Shown: piece by piece, positions 55,201-60,198 of the stretch | Numbering within the stretch: position 1 is the first letter of the stretch | Layout of the letters: every line of letters starts with the position of its first letter | NCBI RefSeq assembly: GCF_964355755.1 | Contig: NC_092672.1 | Coordinates: forward strand, 22,194,501-22,258,500 | DNA: 64,000 nucleotides | Direction of reading: 5' to 3' | Source: Antedon mediterranea | Taxonomy: Eukaryota > Echinodermata > Crinoidea > Comatulida > Antedonidae | Notes under the pieces: model-generated | Database searches by the model: none | Told to the model about the DNA's origin: nothing | What the model saw: the letters and a program-made list of their open reading frames with translations, nothing else | Program-made: the position numbers and the translations under genes

Positions 55201-58200
55201 TGTAACCGTATCGTGTTTCTATATGAGCCGTTTTGCTTGATTATGTACCAACAGATCTTGGATACTATTTTTATACAACCATTGGATTGATTTTTCGTTT
55301 TCGATTTGGATGTTCTGATTAAACATTTTACGGTATTGAAATTTTACGGTATTGACTCAAGGTCACTTTGTTCTGTAAAATGGAAATGGCTTTCATTGGA
55401 TTTGTTATGTACCCTTTACATAAAGGGTAGATATTTATTCATATACAAATTTTGTCTATCTGATGTGATGGCATCATCATATGGCCAGTTGAATTTAAAA
55501 AAGTTGGATTTTCATCTGTTTCGTAAATGCTTGTTGCGTTGAAAAGAAAGCGCATCTTACTTTTACGTGTCCAAAATTCTTCAAATTTGTATTAATGTAA
55601 TTATTTAGATAATTATCTTCTAAAATAGTTATCTTTATATGTCAATTTGATGACGTCATCGTGTTAGAAATTGAATTAAAAGATGGGTACACTGTAATAT
55701 GCTGTATGATACAAAATAGGTACAATTCAGCACTGTAAACATATTTAATTCACGTCATAGGATGGCATAATAATTGTCAATGTTCATATATTTTAACGTA
55801 TGTGCATGTTGCATTTTCGCGGATAACCCAATCTTGTCACTTTGACGAGTTCAAATCTAGTTTTTGTTTTGAATTTTAACATTGGCCTATTAACCGTATT
55901 TTATCATTGACCTATAGCATTTGTGCAATTTGATGTATTTTTCTTGTATTGTTTTCTTAATTATTCCAAGCAAAATGAATTTCCGTTTTAAGTGGACCAA
56001 TAAAATGTCTTGAATATGAATCTTTACACTGAATAATTTTTTAAAAAGTTTTTTTTGATTAGAATTAGGTGAGATCTTCACACATTATAACACATTTGAA
56101 CATTCTTATTGCAGGAACGATCCTTTTTTGTGCCTCTGCGACTTGCTTTTAAGACGTCACCATCCAGTGAAGTGAAATCTGTGCATGATGGGCTCTCTAT
56201 CAGTATATATTACGACCTTTGTGGACATCTGCCTGACATACTGTTTCCATATTTAGTGATTGATTTCATTAAAAAATATCAGAAGGAGACAGGAGATGAC
56301 CCCAAACTATCAAATGACTATGCAGAGCTCTACGTCGACCAATATCATAATGTTATCTTGTCTCTTGTCAAATTGGTAACAAAGCAAGATGACCACAAGT
56401 TCTTGTTAAAGGTAACTTACAATGTCTAAATGACTTCAGTATTTTTTTTCTGTTCCATTGAAATATGTGATAATATACATAGTTATTTTATGCAAATAAT
56501 AAAATGCAGTTAAATGTTTCTATTATGCAATTGGTTAAAGCATATACATCAATTTTAGAATAAACACCACACTAATTCGCAACATAACCTATTATATTTG
56601 CATAGATAAAATGTTTAGGCCAAAACTTTCAATGTAACCTTCAAATGTTTATCTTCAGGCTACAATTAAAGTTAGAAAGGCTCTTGGCGAAACAATTACT
56701 ACCACAGAATGTGAACCTTCTCCTTCTACATGTAAACAGGTATGTTATGACTTTTTTCTTTCTTTTTTAATACTAAATACGATAAATTAATTTTAACAGG
56801 TTATTTCCACAATTAGTCACATGATTGGTTCTAGCATAATAGCATAATAATTGCTACACAATTGCTATAACAGGAAATAGGCAACAAAGAATGTACCTTT
56901 AAAATCTTGCTGAGTTTAAACTTTACGACTGACCTAACCAGCTGAAGCCCCATTCAGCGAATTGTAACGTATGGCCTCTCCACATTCCCGGATATGGCAC
57001 TCTCATAAATATTTTTTGGGAGTGTGTAATGTTAAATTAACTGAAATGAGAATATTTTAGGAATAATGGACATGTTATGGCCTAAATCGTACTCATTAAA
57101 AATATTCCAGCTTGTCGGCATAAATTGATATTTTTTATAAACCTGCTCCCACCTCAGTGGCACCATGGTTAAGGCTGAGGTGTGTGAATTTTTTAGGAAT
57201 CTGGAAATCTAAATATCTTGAAATGGCAATCTCACAGAACGTGTTTGGGGAGTGTACAACATTTTTTGTTAACCTACATCTCTCCACCTCGGCCCCAATC
57301 AAGATTACATTTTCAAATTTGACCCATGGAAAAATTTAAGGCAAGAGGGACTTCAATTCCTCCAACTCTAAATGCCCTCTGTATTTTCAAATTTTAATCT
57401 TGATTATTATTTGTTTGTGCATTATCCCTTTTTTAAAAATAAATGTTAAAATGATGAATAAGCTAGATGATGAAAAAAAAGATTAGTTGAAGATGTTTTG
57501 TATTTTTACAGGTTGTATCAACTATTGAGATGTCTTTTAAACATTCTAAAGATGGTGGTAGAAGGGGCATTAAATTCCATCGATGCATTCCCTGTGATTG
57601 TAGTAAGACATCTGAGAAGAAACATATGCAAATTCTTGGAGATTTCCAGTATGAGATGTTGCCATGTCATGGAAGTAACATGAATGTTAAACGATACAAG
57701 CAGCTATTTGGAAGTAAGTTAAGCCAAGATTGTATTATAGATTTTGTTATTCACCAATTATCATAAGGAAAATATTTTTATATTTATAACCTGAGTGTAT
57801 CTTTGCCATTTCATTATTGTAAAACATGTTGTTCAGTATTTAGCACTATAACAAACCTGAGTATATCCTTTCTATCTGACCACTAATTTTACAGACTTTC
57901 TGACCATTTTACTTAGTCCTAAACGCTTGAAATTTGTTACATACTGTTAAGAATATTTGTCCTAATAAAAATCTTAAGACCAGAAGTGCCATTTCAGACC
58001 TTTAAATTGACGCTACACATTTCTTTAAATGACTGTATTAACATTGGTTCCAAAATCATAGCTTTATAGTCTTCACTTTTGTGTAAGTAACTTGTTCACA
58101 ATAAAAATATTTCTATATGTACTGTATAACTAGGATGGCCCAGTGTATCTATAAATAAGACACTCTTTTTAGTAATGCCTGCTCAAAATGTATTGAAATG

Positions 58201-60198
58201 TAGTGAAATTCTTGATTATAACTAATATCAATATTTCTTCTGCATAGAATCGGGTACATCAAATGTAGATAGACCAACTGCCGCAGCTCTGGTTACAAGC
58301 AAATTGTCAGGTTAGTTGATTGGTAACATTATATAGGATTAACAGAGCAACAGAGCAGAACAAAGACTAAACATGTAACACTTTATCAATACTGTATTCA
58401 TGTACTGTACATGTAATAAGGATTATGGAAGAATTATAAATTACTCCATGGGCTTATATATATATATATACAATGTGTGAACCCAGGGCCAGAGTACAAT
58501 GTGTGAACCCAGAGCCAGAGTACAATGTGTGAACCCAGGGCCAGAGTACAATGTGTGAACCCAGAGCCAGAGTACAATGTGTGAACCCAGAGCCAGAGTA
58601 CAATGTGTGAACCCAGAGCCAGAGTACAATGTGTGAACCCAGAGCCAGAGTACAATGTGTGAACCCAGAGCCAGAGTACAATGTGTGAACCCAGAGCCAG
58701 AGTACAATGTGTGAACCCAGAGCCAGAGTACAATGTGTGAACCCAGAGCCAGAGTACAATGTGTGAACCCAGAGCCAGAGTACAATGTGTGAACCCAGAG
58801 CCAGAGTACAATGTGTGAACCCAGAGCCAGAGTACAATGTGTGAACCCAGAGCCAGAGTACAATGTGTGAACCCAGAGCCAGAGTACAATGTGTGAAACC
58901 AGAGCCAGAGTACAATGTGTGAACCCAGAGCCAGAGTACAATGTGTGAACCCAGAGCCAGAGTACAATGTGTGAACCCAGAGCCAGAGTACAATGTGTGA
59001 ACCCAGAGCCAGAGTACAATGTGTGAACCCAGAGCCAGAGAATGAAATGGAAAAGAATAAGGGCCAGTATTTTTCAAGATAAAAAGCTAATATTTAATAA
59101 TTGAGGTTTCTCACTAATTAACAGTGACTTCCTCCAAATTGTTTACATGTTGCAGTTTAAGGTAATAACATGACGCTGTCCATCAATTTATTATTAACCA
59201 CTATGATTTTTTATAAAGAATAACTATTCATTTGAATTTAATTAGATTTTTGCAAATTGTTGCATGATGTAGGTGAATTAATTCACAAATATGCCTTCAG
59301 TGTATCATTTTGTCATGTCATGTCATTTTGGGTATGAATTACTGTATCTATAAAATCACATTTCAGTAATTTTAATTTTGTTGCTCAGTCAGAGTGTAGT
59401 CAGCGAGATAGTATAAAAAATGAGTTATTAATATATTCATTCAAGTTCACCTTTTGGTTGTTTAATTATCTATATTAATTGCTTTACTAGCTTTACTTTA
59501 ATCATTTTTCAGTCATCCTGTTGTTTGGTAGTATAAAAGAGTGTTCAAAATGTTGGTGCTGATCTTATTTCCAATCTGTTACATCAGCCTTCTTTTTATT
59601 GTGGGTTTTAAGTCCATGAAAAAAGATTTAGTAACATAAATGTACACTGTTGTTTTTTATTTTAGGTGAACTATCTGACGATAACTATCGGGAACTGCTC
59701 AGCAAAGTGTCATCGTGGTTCAAGGAATCAGAGAAAGTCAATCTATTGAAAGTTATACTTTGCAAGTGTGAACATATTTCTGTTGTCGAAATAGAAAGAA
59801 GCAATGATCCATTTGAGCTGTTTAAGTTACTTGAAGGTCCTGGAATCATTAGCCAATCAAATATCGATGTTCTCATTGAAATCATTGCAATAGGAGGAAT
59901 GGAGGGTGTGTATGAAAGCATCAAGCACTTGATACCAACCTTTGCTGGATTTGAGAAATTAATCATCTCTGAACGCTGGAATGATGTACGAAAGGTCATC
60001 AGATTTGGTCTTAATATAAGTAACGCAGATAAAGTAAAAATTGGACAGTTGCGTGGCCTGAAGGTTAAGGAATCGGATGATGTTTGGATTTTAATATTTA
60101 AGTTAGTAATGAAAGATACTTTCACTAAAAAGAGCACAGAATTCGTTCGACTACTTAAGGACAATGACATGGATAGCCTTGCTACATTATTGGAATAG
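13127..60198 (+). CDS. ANK-Death-Roc-COR-DED protein, 5'-partial, 24 exons
   Basis: A multi-exon gene whose exons, joined, give 1170 codons and a TAG stop with no frame break. Exons: 13127-13225, 32404-32502, 36781-36900, 37573-37669, 38317-38352, 38673-38924, 39399-39564, 40668-40774, 41426-41538, 44208-44297, 44400-44439, 44545-44579, 44976-45000, 45724-45875, 46409-46498, 46712-46891, 47320-47562, 49785-49982, 50536-50730, 56115-56411, 56659-56739, 57512-57713, 58248-58310, 59666-60198. Predicted domains in partial-protein residues: ankyrin 1-139, death 151-234, Roc about 264-600, COR about 600-878, Cys/His linker 879-993, DED-like about 994-1085, a further helical segment to 1170. Known of the families: ROCO proteins are GTP-binding and dimerise through COR; death-fold domains recruit partners by like-with-like contacts. 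Inferred: a cytosolic signalling scaffold. No kinase or LRR is visible; they could lie upstream. The start codon is not in the window. Confidence 0.88.
13430..14510 (+). repeat. Second duplicated intron block, copy A
   Basis: Starting about 200 bp after exon 1, this shares collinear stretches with 22680-26475, e.g. ATGATCAAAGATGCTA (13662 and 23229), TTTGCCATACTCTC (13732 and 23301) and CACCAGTGCTT (14414 and 26359). Similarity is patchy, lower than in the 6-kb duplication. Non-coding. Confidence 0.65.
15410..15838 (-). mobile_element. Possible LTR-like segment
   Basis: On the minus strand it would start TGTTGGACACAG, contain GAATAAAGTGTATG (a polyadenylation-like signal) and end CTACTACA. 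The base composition differs from the flanking AT-rich DNA. No target-site duplication seen, so this is a weak call. Confidence 0.3.
16141..21809 (+). repeat. Copy 2 of the 6-kb direct duplication
   Basis: Partner of 655-7135, lying in the 19 kb intron between the first two ankyrin exons. It lacks the three small insertions of copy 1 but carries its own 1.7 kb inverted-repeat element (20044-21731). Differences are scattered substitutions and small indels, so the duplication is old but still easily aligned. Confidence 0.93.
20044..21731. mobile_element. 1.7-kb DNA transposon with long terminal inverted repeats
   Basis: Starts TGGGTGTGTAGAAAGCGACG and ends with its reverse complement; the arms stay similar for about 330 bp (left to about 20385, right from about 21410). 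It is flanked by an 8-bp direct repeat GTTCTGAC (20036-20043 and 21732-21739) and sits in copy 2 of the 6-kb duplication but not copy 1. Each arm has several GACGACCTCGAATTGG-type subterminal repeats. No transposase is visible, so it is non-autonomous. Long arms with an 8-bp duplication fit Mutator-, hAT- or P-like elements; the family is unresolved. Confidence 0.9.
21810..22679. other. No gene seen
   Basis: Intronic sequence. A 61-codon frame at 22187-22372 is rich in Ser, Pro and His but shows no splice context or family resemblance. Confidence 0.4.
23819..23926 (+). mobile_element. Short hairpin repeat, copy C
   Basis: Begins TAGTCATGTGC, contains the same core with extra GGTC units, then GCATGTGACT and GCCATGTATATGGCCTTG. 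The arms differ from copies A and B but still pair if two G-T wobbles are allowed. Confidence 0.8.
24050..26311. mobile_element. Harbinger-like non-autonomous DNA transposon, 2.26 kb
   Basis: Terminal inverted repeats of about 34 bp: left GGCCAAATAAAAAAACATAC, then TTGTTAAGCGTCAC; right end is its reverse complement with one change. Flanking TTA on both sides (24047-24049 and 26312-26314) fits the 3-bp TWA target duplication of PIF/Harbinger elements. A second inverted pair lies inside (about 24985-25076 against 25893-25972), each with two GCGGCCGC motifs. A 96-codon frame at 24648-24938 has LLGDGFPYAW, faintly like the LGDSGYP block of Harbinger transposases, but the rest does not match. Confidence 0.82.
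25418..25805 (+). repeat. Tandem repeat of about 73-77 bp inside the Harbinger-like element
   Basis: Five units whose shared phrase GCCGAATCTTTATATCTC starts at 25468, 25545, 25621, 25694 and 25767. It lies between the inner inverted repeats. Open frames across it are chance. Confidence 0.92.
27689..27864. mobile_element. MITE-like hairpin element
   Basis: A 176-bp block starting TGGGTGGCGCCAT and ending ATGGCGTCGCCCA. The arms pair imperfectly over about 50 bp (including GGAGTAGCGCGCCCTC against GAGGGGGCGCTGCTCC and GAAAGTCAAAA against TTTTGACTTCC). GC-rich ends in AT-rich intron; no coding potential. Confidence 0.75.
28285..28545 (+). repeat. Diverged direct repeat, copy 1
   Basis: Shares ACACCTTAATCTGAATACCT, GTTTCATTCCAT, ATTTAATACACA-like and ACATCTACCC phrases in order with 29345-29600, about 1.07 kb downstream. 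Non-coding, intronic. Confidence 0.75.
29345..29600 (+). repeat. Diverged direct repeat, copy 2
   Basis: Collinear partner of 28285-28545. Contains indels, including a poly-A run near 29562. Non-coding. Confidence 0.75.
30583..31554 (+). repeat. Near-identical 486-bp tandem duplication
   Basis: The sequence from 30583 repeats from 31069 with an offset of 486 bp; reading both copies line by line I saw no difference. It is intronic. The identity, against the decay of every other duplication here, means it is very recent or an assembly duplicate. Confidence 0.94.
32404..32502 (+). CDS. Exon 2: ankyrin repeat
   Basis: Again 33 codons, phase 0/0, with AG before and GTACTT after. The translation NGNTPLIEAAFKGFHEVC followed by LVLLNKGADVNHQNE is a near-perfect ankyrin consensus (G-TPL-AA, LL-GADVN). 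It follows a 19.2 kb intron and matches exon 1 in length and phase. Confidence 0.92.
33129..34692. mobile_element. 1.56-kb inverted-repeat DNA element with clustered TCCGTCAC motifs
   Basis: Ends pair: left CATAGCCGGGTCATTCTTCA then GTAAGTGTCTAA; right TTAGACACTTACTGAAGAAA then GACCCAGCCATG. Between them TCTCCGTCAC or its complement GTGACGGA recurs, mostly at 33885-34145 with outliers near 33540 and 34484. No transposase frame is seen, so it would be non-autonomous. The target duplication is not clear and the superfamily is unknown. Lies in the intron between ankyrin exons 2 and 3. Confidence 0.8.
34693..36780. other. Remainder of intron 2; no gene seen
   Basis: AT-rich intron. A short GC-richer patch near 34780-34960 (CAATAGGGGGCGCAATTGCG) may be an old repeat. 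No exon-like segment noticed. Confidence 0.45.
36781..36900 (+). CDS. Exon 3: divergent ankyrin repeat
   Basis: An exon of 40 codons, phase 0/0, after a pyrimidine-rich TTTTTTCTAG and before GTAAAC. It opens with the ankyrin signature DGNTALRSCAMSD but then departs from consensus: a seven-residue-longer body, VFFIKAHGRGIISNKNK in place of the LL-GAD-N turn. It probably folds as a modified repeat near the end of the array. Confidence 0.85.
37573..37669 (+). CDS. Exon 4: capping ankyrin-like repeat
   Basis: A 97-nt exon after TTGTCAG, before GTTTGA; it starts phase 0 and leaves one base. The opening NGKSVIDLYITNV still matches the first half of an ankyrin repeat (NG-S-IDL), and the second half is charged (ESQKEEVMKLLKG). 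It is likely the C-terminal cap of the array. The donor is weaker than the others, but the frame joins cleanly to exon 5. Confidence 0.78.
38317..38352 (+). CDS. Exon 5: short linker exon
   Basis: A 36-nt exon between TTTTAG and GTATGAG. In frame it reads GGPLPEIYFTSS and leaves one base for exon 6. It links the ankyrin array to the death domain. It is supported by splice signals and frame only, because 12 residues carry no domain signal; skipping it would also keep the frame. Confidence 0.65.
38673..38924 (+). CDS. Exon 6: death domain
   Basis: A 252-nt exon that encodes almost exactly one death domain, partial-protein residues 151-234. Six-helix features are visible: FEELAECLGFKQEDID (helices 1-2), the middle helix MYKMLNAWYK with its conserved Trp, and the last helices RRSQLCRAVRIAGRHDLADEI, close to the L-xAL-xxGRxDLA-xL signature of ankyrin/UNC5-type death domains. 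It bridges ankyrin repeats and Roc; in DAPK1 the death domain is instead C-terminal. A minus-strand open frame here is only a shadow. Confidence 0.92.
39399..39564 (+). CDS. Exon 7: start of Roc GTPase (P-loop)
   Basis: Starts after CTGAGTAG and ends at GTAAGT; frame enters with two bases and leaves two. After a helical lead-in (GKEVEKAYIEALKEGQVEV) come the first Roc strand and the Walker A/G1 loop GQEGVGKT at residues 273-280, followed by CLINACLGKE. This GxxGxGKT plus short helix is typical of Roc domains of ROCO proteins. The invariant Lys and Thr are present, so nucleotide phosphate binding looks possible. Confidence 0.92.
39982..40088 (+). repeat. 53-bp tandem duplication in intron 7
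   Basis: Two near-identical units: AATCATTGTATTGTCAC starts at 39982 and 40035, each followed by TATTATTGCTCTTACTAAT and a TGACGT motif. Intronic. Confidence 0.9.
40668..40774 (+). CDS. Exon 8: Roc switch I
   Basis: Begins after TTTCAG with FNKEHLITDGIAVIKTVETK. The TDGI stretch (residues 298-301) fits Roc switch I, where a Thr followed by a Gly is usual. It then runs into a charged tail (WTEDLTDDSG). It starts with the third base of a Glu codon and leaves one base. Confidence 0.88.
41426..41538 (+). CDS. Exon 9: Roc insert, part 1
   Basis: A 113-nt exon after TTTTCAG. It encodes a hydrophilic stretch (NPIELYRKLAEENISKTVED, then Ser/Thr/Lys-rich sequence) between the G2 and G3 motifs. Its donor AAAAG/GTATGT is the first unit of the 23-bp minisatellite that follows, so the true donor cannot be told from later copies by local sequence. 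I place it at the first copy because the frame then joins phase 0 to exon 10. Confidence 0.8.
41539..43210 (+). repeat. 23-bp minisatellite made of splice-donor-like units
   Basis: About 72 head-to-tail units of roughly GTRTGTACACACTATAACAA + AAG, with some 22-bp variants ending ATAAGAAAG. Each unit ends AAAAG and the next begins GTATGT or GTGTGT, so each junction repeats the exon 9 donor. The GTATGT and GTGTGT versions are intermixed along the array, which implies repeated unequal exchange or slippage. It is intronic. Confidence 0.97.
43211..43860. other. Locally GC-rich unclassified block in intron 9
   Basis: Directly after the minisatellite comes a GC-rich stretch with GAGCGAAGCGAGC and GGAGGCGAAGCCCCCGG, unlike the surrounding AT-rich intron, then sequence with a 93-codon open frame at 43563-43844 that I do not recognise. 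The palindromic GC segments suggest a fragment of a mobile element. No coding claim is made. Confidence 0.35.
44208..44297 (+). CDS. Exon 10: Roc insert, part 2 (basic)
   Basis: Thirty codons, phase 0/0, from TTGCCAG to GTAAGG. The peptide is strongly basic: EKSRPSKRDRKYKG, then FPGINWGKKFFRQK. Being symmetrical, it could be skipped without a frameshift. It could hold a nuclear-localisation or acidic-lipid/nucleic-acid contact patch; that is only inferred from charge. Confidence 0.75.
44400..44439 (+). CDS. Exon 11: Roc insert, part 3 (Thr/Asn repeat)
   Basis: A 40-nt exon after TTTTTTAG, before GTAAGTTC. The 13 full codons are a tandem peptide: KTTTNS occurs twice in a row, so the exon itself contains a short DNA duplication. 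It leaves one base for exon 12. Support is from strong splice signals and frame. Confidence 0.68.
44545..44579 (+). CDS. Exon 12: Roc insert, part 4
   Basis: A 35-nt microexon after ATTTTAG, before GTGAGT; reads EVNTGTPAKAKD and restores phase 0. Exons 11 and 12 together are 75 nt, so they could be skipped as a pair in frame. Confidence 0.66.
44976..45000 (+). CDS. Exon 13: 25-nt microexon of the Roc insert
   Basis: Between GCATCAG and GTAAGTGT. Reads VSKKSTAE plus one base. At 25 nt it is the smallest exon proposed here and rests on consensus splice sites plus the need for one base to keep exon 14 in frame. Confidence 0.62.
45724..45875 (+). CDS. Exon 14: Roc switch II / G3
   Basis: Carries the Roc G3 motif WDHGGQ at residues 464-469, in KTFNIWDHGGQLIYQGIHQ. 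ROCO proteins have W-[DN]-[FH]-x-GQ here in place of DxxGQ of Ras, and the following Y--IHQ fits the helix that contacts COR. The donor GTAAGT is strong. The acceptor (TTAATAAAG) has no good pyrimidine tract, so the first few codons are less certain. Confidence 0.88.
46409..46498 (+). CDS. Exon 15: Roc central strand
   Basis: Thirty codons, phase 0/0, after ATGCAG and before GTAAGT. IFLTSEAVYVAVFDLSKDLDDP matches the Roc strand after switch II (a typical F-T--A-Y--VFDLSK-L). A clear core GTPase element. Confidence 0.92.
46712..46891 (+). CDS. Exon 16: Roc G4 region
   Basis: Sixty codons, phase 0/0. A helix with HHWTNRQFLLSSILSIYSHS is followed by a hydrophobic strand and the G4 position: LPAILVVGTHKASLGE. 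In Roc domains G4 is usually THxD; here the sequence is THKA (residues 552-555), so the guanine-reading Asp is replaced by Ala. The region then continues as an acidic helix (ETEEKQNEE). Confidence 0.92.
47320..47562 (+). CDS. Exon 17: end of Roc and start of COR
   Basis: Eighty-one codons, phase 0/0, after CAATCCAG and before GTAAAT. YEKHVLGYYAVENS is the last Roc strand with a G5-like [AV]-[DE]-N, followed by a linking helix (FSDLKKVIQDLMNHL). The segment SIPLKWMRFRCEMYNLRKD matches the start of COR, where a P-x-W--FE--L pattern is usual. Confidence 0.92.
47597..49237 (+). mobile_element. Degenerate LINE fragment (CR1/L2-like) in intron 17
   Basis: Broken frames match a non-LTR retrotransposon in order: end of an AP endonuclease (LVLGDVN, then GASNHNT, expected GDFN and SDHNT), a linker, then reverse transcriptase blocks (GPDGISNKVL, FIDFSSAFNHTL, and GAPQGSGL near 48951-48974). 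The catalytic F-x-DD block is not seen, so the element has internal deletions as well as stops and frameshifts. It ends near 49237 after an AATAAAG signal. It begins about 35 nt from the exon 17 donor. Clade is tentative. Confidence 0.85.
49785..49982 (+). CDS. Exon 18: COR domain core
   Basis: Sixty-six codons, phase 0/0, after TTTTAG and before GTAAGTGG. Contains the COR hallmark: LNFLYDLGDIIYLPDN, followed by NQVVLDPMSLVQFVTAFVTV, equal to the L--LHDLG-I-YF ... VILDP-WLV---K-V pattern seen across ROCO proteins. COR mediates dimerisation and couples to Roc GTP state in this family. Confidence 0.94.
50536..50730 (+). CDS. Exon 19: COR domain, second helical part
   Basis: Sixty-five codons, phase 0/0. 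The winged-helix-like segment GILDEMLLKKLWKKHDID, then FLVDLMIRFGFICE fits COR (G-L----L-----------LL-LM--FELC). Ends at GTAGGT. A minus-strand open frame here is a shadow. Confidence 0.93.
51400..52745 (+). pseudogene. Decayed transposon-associated gene (DTDLLVLL family)
   Basis: Pieces in several frames follow one order: WGGLSTDLVTEKVSMRSL (51594 on), AAADADVLSDST (52028 on), SDDTDLLVLLC (52103 on), GDTTSRVFGIGKQVALKKA (52252 on), then a C-terminal part with LKPESEYLLEAFRVTRTTCG. I recognise this order from a large, multi-copy, uncharacterised protein family in invertebrate genomes that has WxGxxxDLxIEQxLMR, ADADxLI, DTDLLVLL and TGCDT blocks. Stops and frameshifts are frequent, so it is dead. 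Its function in transposition is not established to my knowledge. Confidence 0.68.
52770..53610 (-). mobile_element. LINE reverse-transcriptase fragment, minus strand
   Basis: On the minus strand: VFSPLLYILYT, then FKFVDDTVLLSLL (the catalytic F-x-DD block), then NSYLELNVTKTKEIIVDFRK, the conserved block after the palm in many non-LTR elements. Further downstream residues match the SFKYLG and RLYLLRKL region, where stops appear. It is nested inside the inverted-repeat element at 50971-54641 and is 5'-truncated. Confidence 0.85.
53890..54460 (+). repeat. Internal direct repeat of the 3.7-kb element
   Basis: A block of about 190 bp occurs twice, about 385 bp apart: GAGTTTTTGTAAAAGG at 53892 and 54275, ATATACTCTACACATT/ATATATTCTACACATT, and GCTACCCCCTACCCCAAAAT/GTTACCCCCTACCCCAAAAT. 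Part of it (GACCTTTTGACCTCTAG) also resembles the complement of sequence inside the left arm near 51095. Non-coding. Confidence 0.85.
54644..56114. other. Remainder of intron 19; no gene seen
   Basis: Intronic sequence between the transposon and exon 20. Open frames of 60-78 codons (for example 55306-55542) have no splice context or family resemblance. A short inverted pair AAGGGCACTCCTTGTGCC lies near 55046. Confidence 0.4.
56115..56411 (+). CDS. Exon 20: COR C-terminal half
   Basis: Ninety-nine codons, phase 0/0, after TTGCAG and before GTAACT. ERSFFVPLRL is the COR C-terminal entry (typically -Y-VPSLL), followed by YYDLCGHLPDILFPYLVIDF, the LP-GLFPRL-V--- strand/helix, and a long helical tail. 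It follows a 5.4 kb intron filled by a transposon. Confidence 0.92.
56659..56739 (+). CDS. Exon 21: post-COR linker
   Basis: Twenty-seven codons, phase 0/0, between TCTTCAG and GTATGT. Reads ATIKVRKALGETITTTECEP, then Ser/Cys residues. The first part could be a beta strand that completes COR. No domain recognised. Confidence 0.8.
57512..57713 (+). CDS. Exon 22: Cys/His-rich module
   Basis: A 202-nt exon after TTTACAG, before GTAAGT. It contains FHRCIPCDCSKTS, then KKHMQILGDFQYEM and LPCHG: four Cys and several His in a C-x2-C-x-C ... H ... C-H spacing that could bind zinc. Some ROCO proteins have a Cys/His-rich segment after COR, so its place is plausible; metal binding is inferred. Confidence 0.85.
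58248..58310 (+). CDS. Exon 23: linker exon
   Basis: A 63-nt exon after GCATAG, before GTTAGT. Reads SGTSNVDRPTAAALVTSKLS with two bases in and one base out, so it joins exon 22 and exon 24 in frame. A flexible linker before the last domain. Confidence 0.75.
58470..59040. repeat. 26-bp minisatellite in intron 23
   Basis: About 22 units of 26 bp with core ACAATGTGTGAACCCAGAGC + CAGAGT, nearly identical along the array (rare changes to AGGGCC and GAAACC). It is preceded by a (TA)n run. Because 26 is not a multiple of three and no minus-strand stop occurs inside a unit, all three minus frames stay open across it; those long frames are by-products of the repeat. Confidence 0.97.
59666..60198 (+). 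CDS. Exon 24 (last): DED-like and death-fold-like C-terminus
   Basis: The last exon enters with two bases after TTTTAG and runs 176 codons to TAG. Residues about 994-1085 look like a death effector domain: LSDDNYRELLSKVSSWF, NLLKVIL, then FELFKLLEGPGIISQSNIDVL matching the DED pattern L-LF--LE--GLLS--NL--L. The DED RxDL motif is not kept (GMEGVYESI instead). Residues 1090-1170 are a second helical segment ending FVRLLKDNDMDSLATLLE, which resembles the last helices of a death fold; that part is tentative. The 3' 60 bases belong to the 107-bp array. Confidence 0.88.

Noticed and set aside
58434-59077. Three minus-strand frames of 177-207 codons
   Set aside because: They are all translations of the 26-bp minisatellite; no stop occurs in the unit, so length carries no coding meaning.
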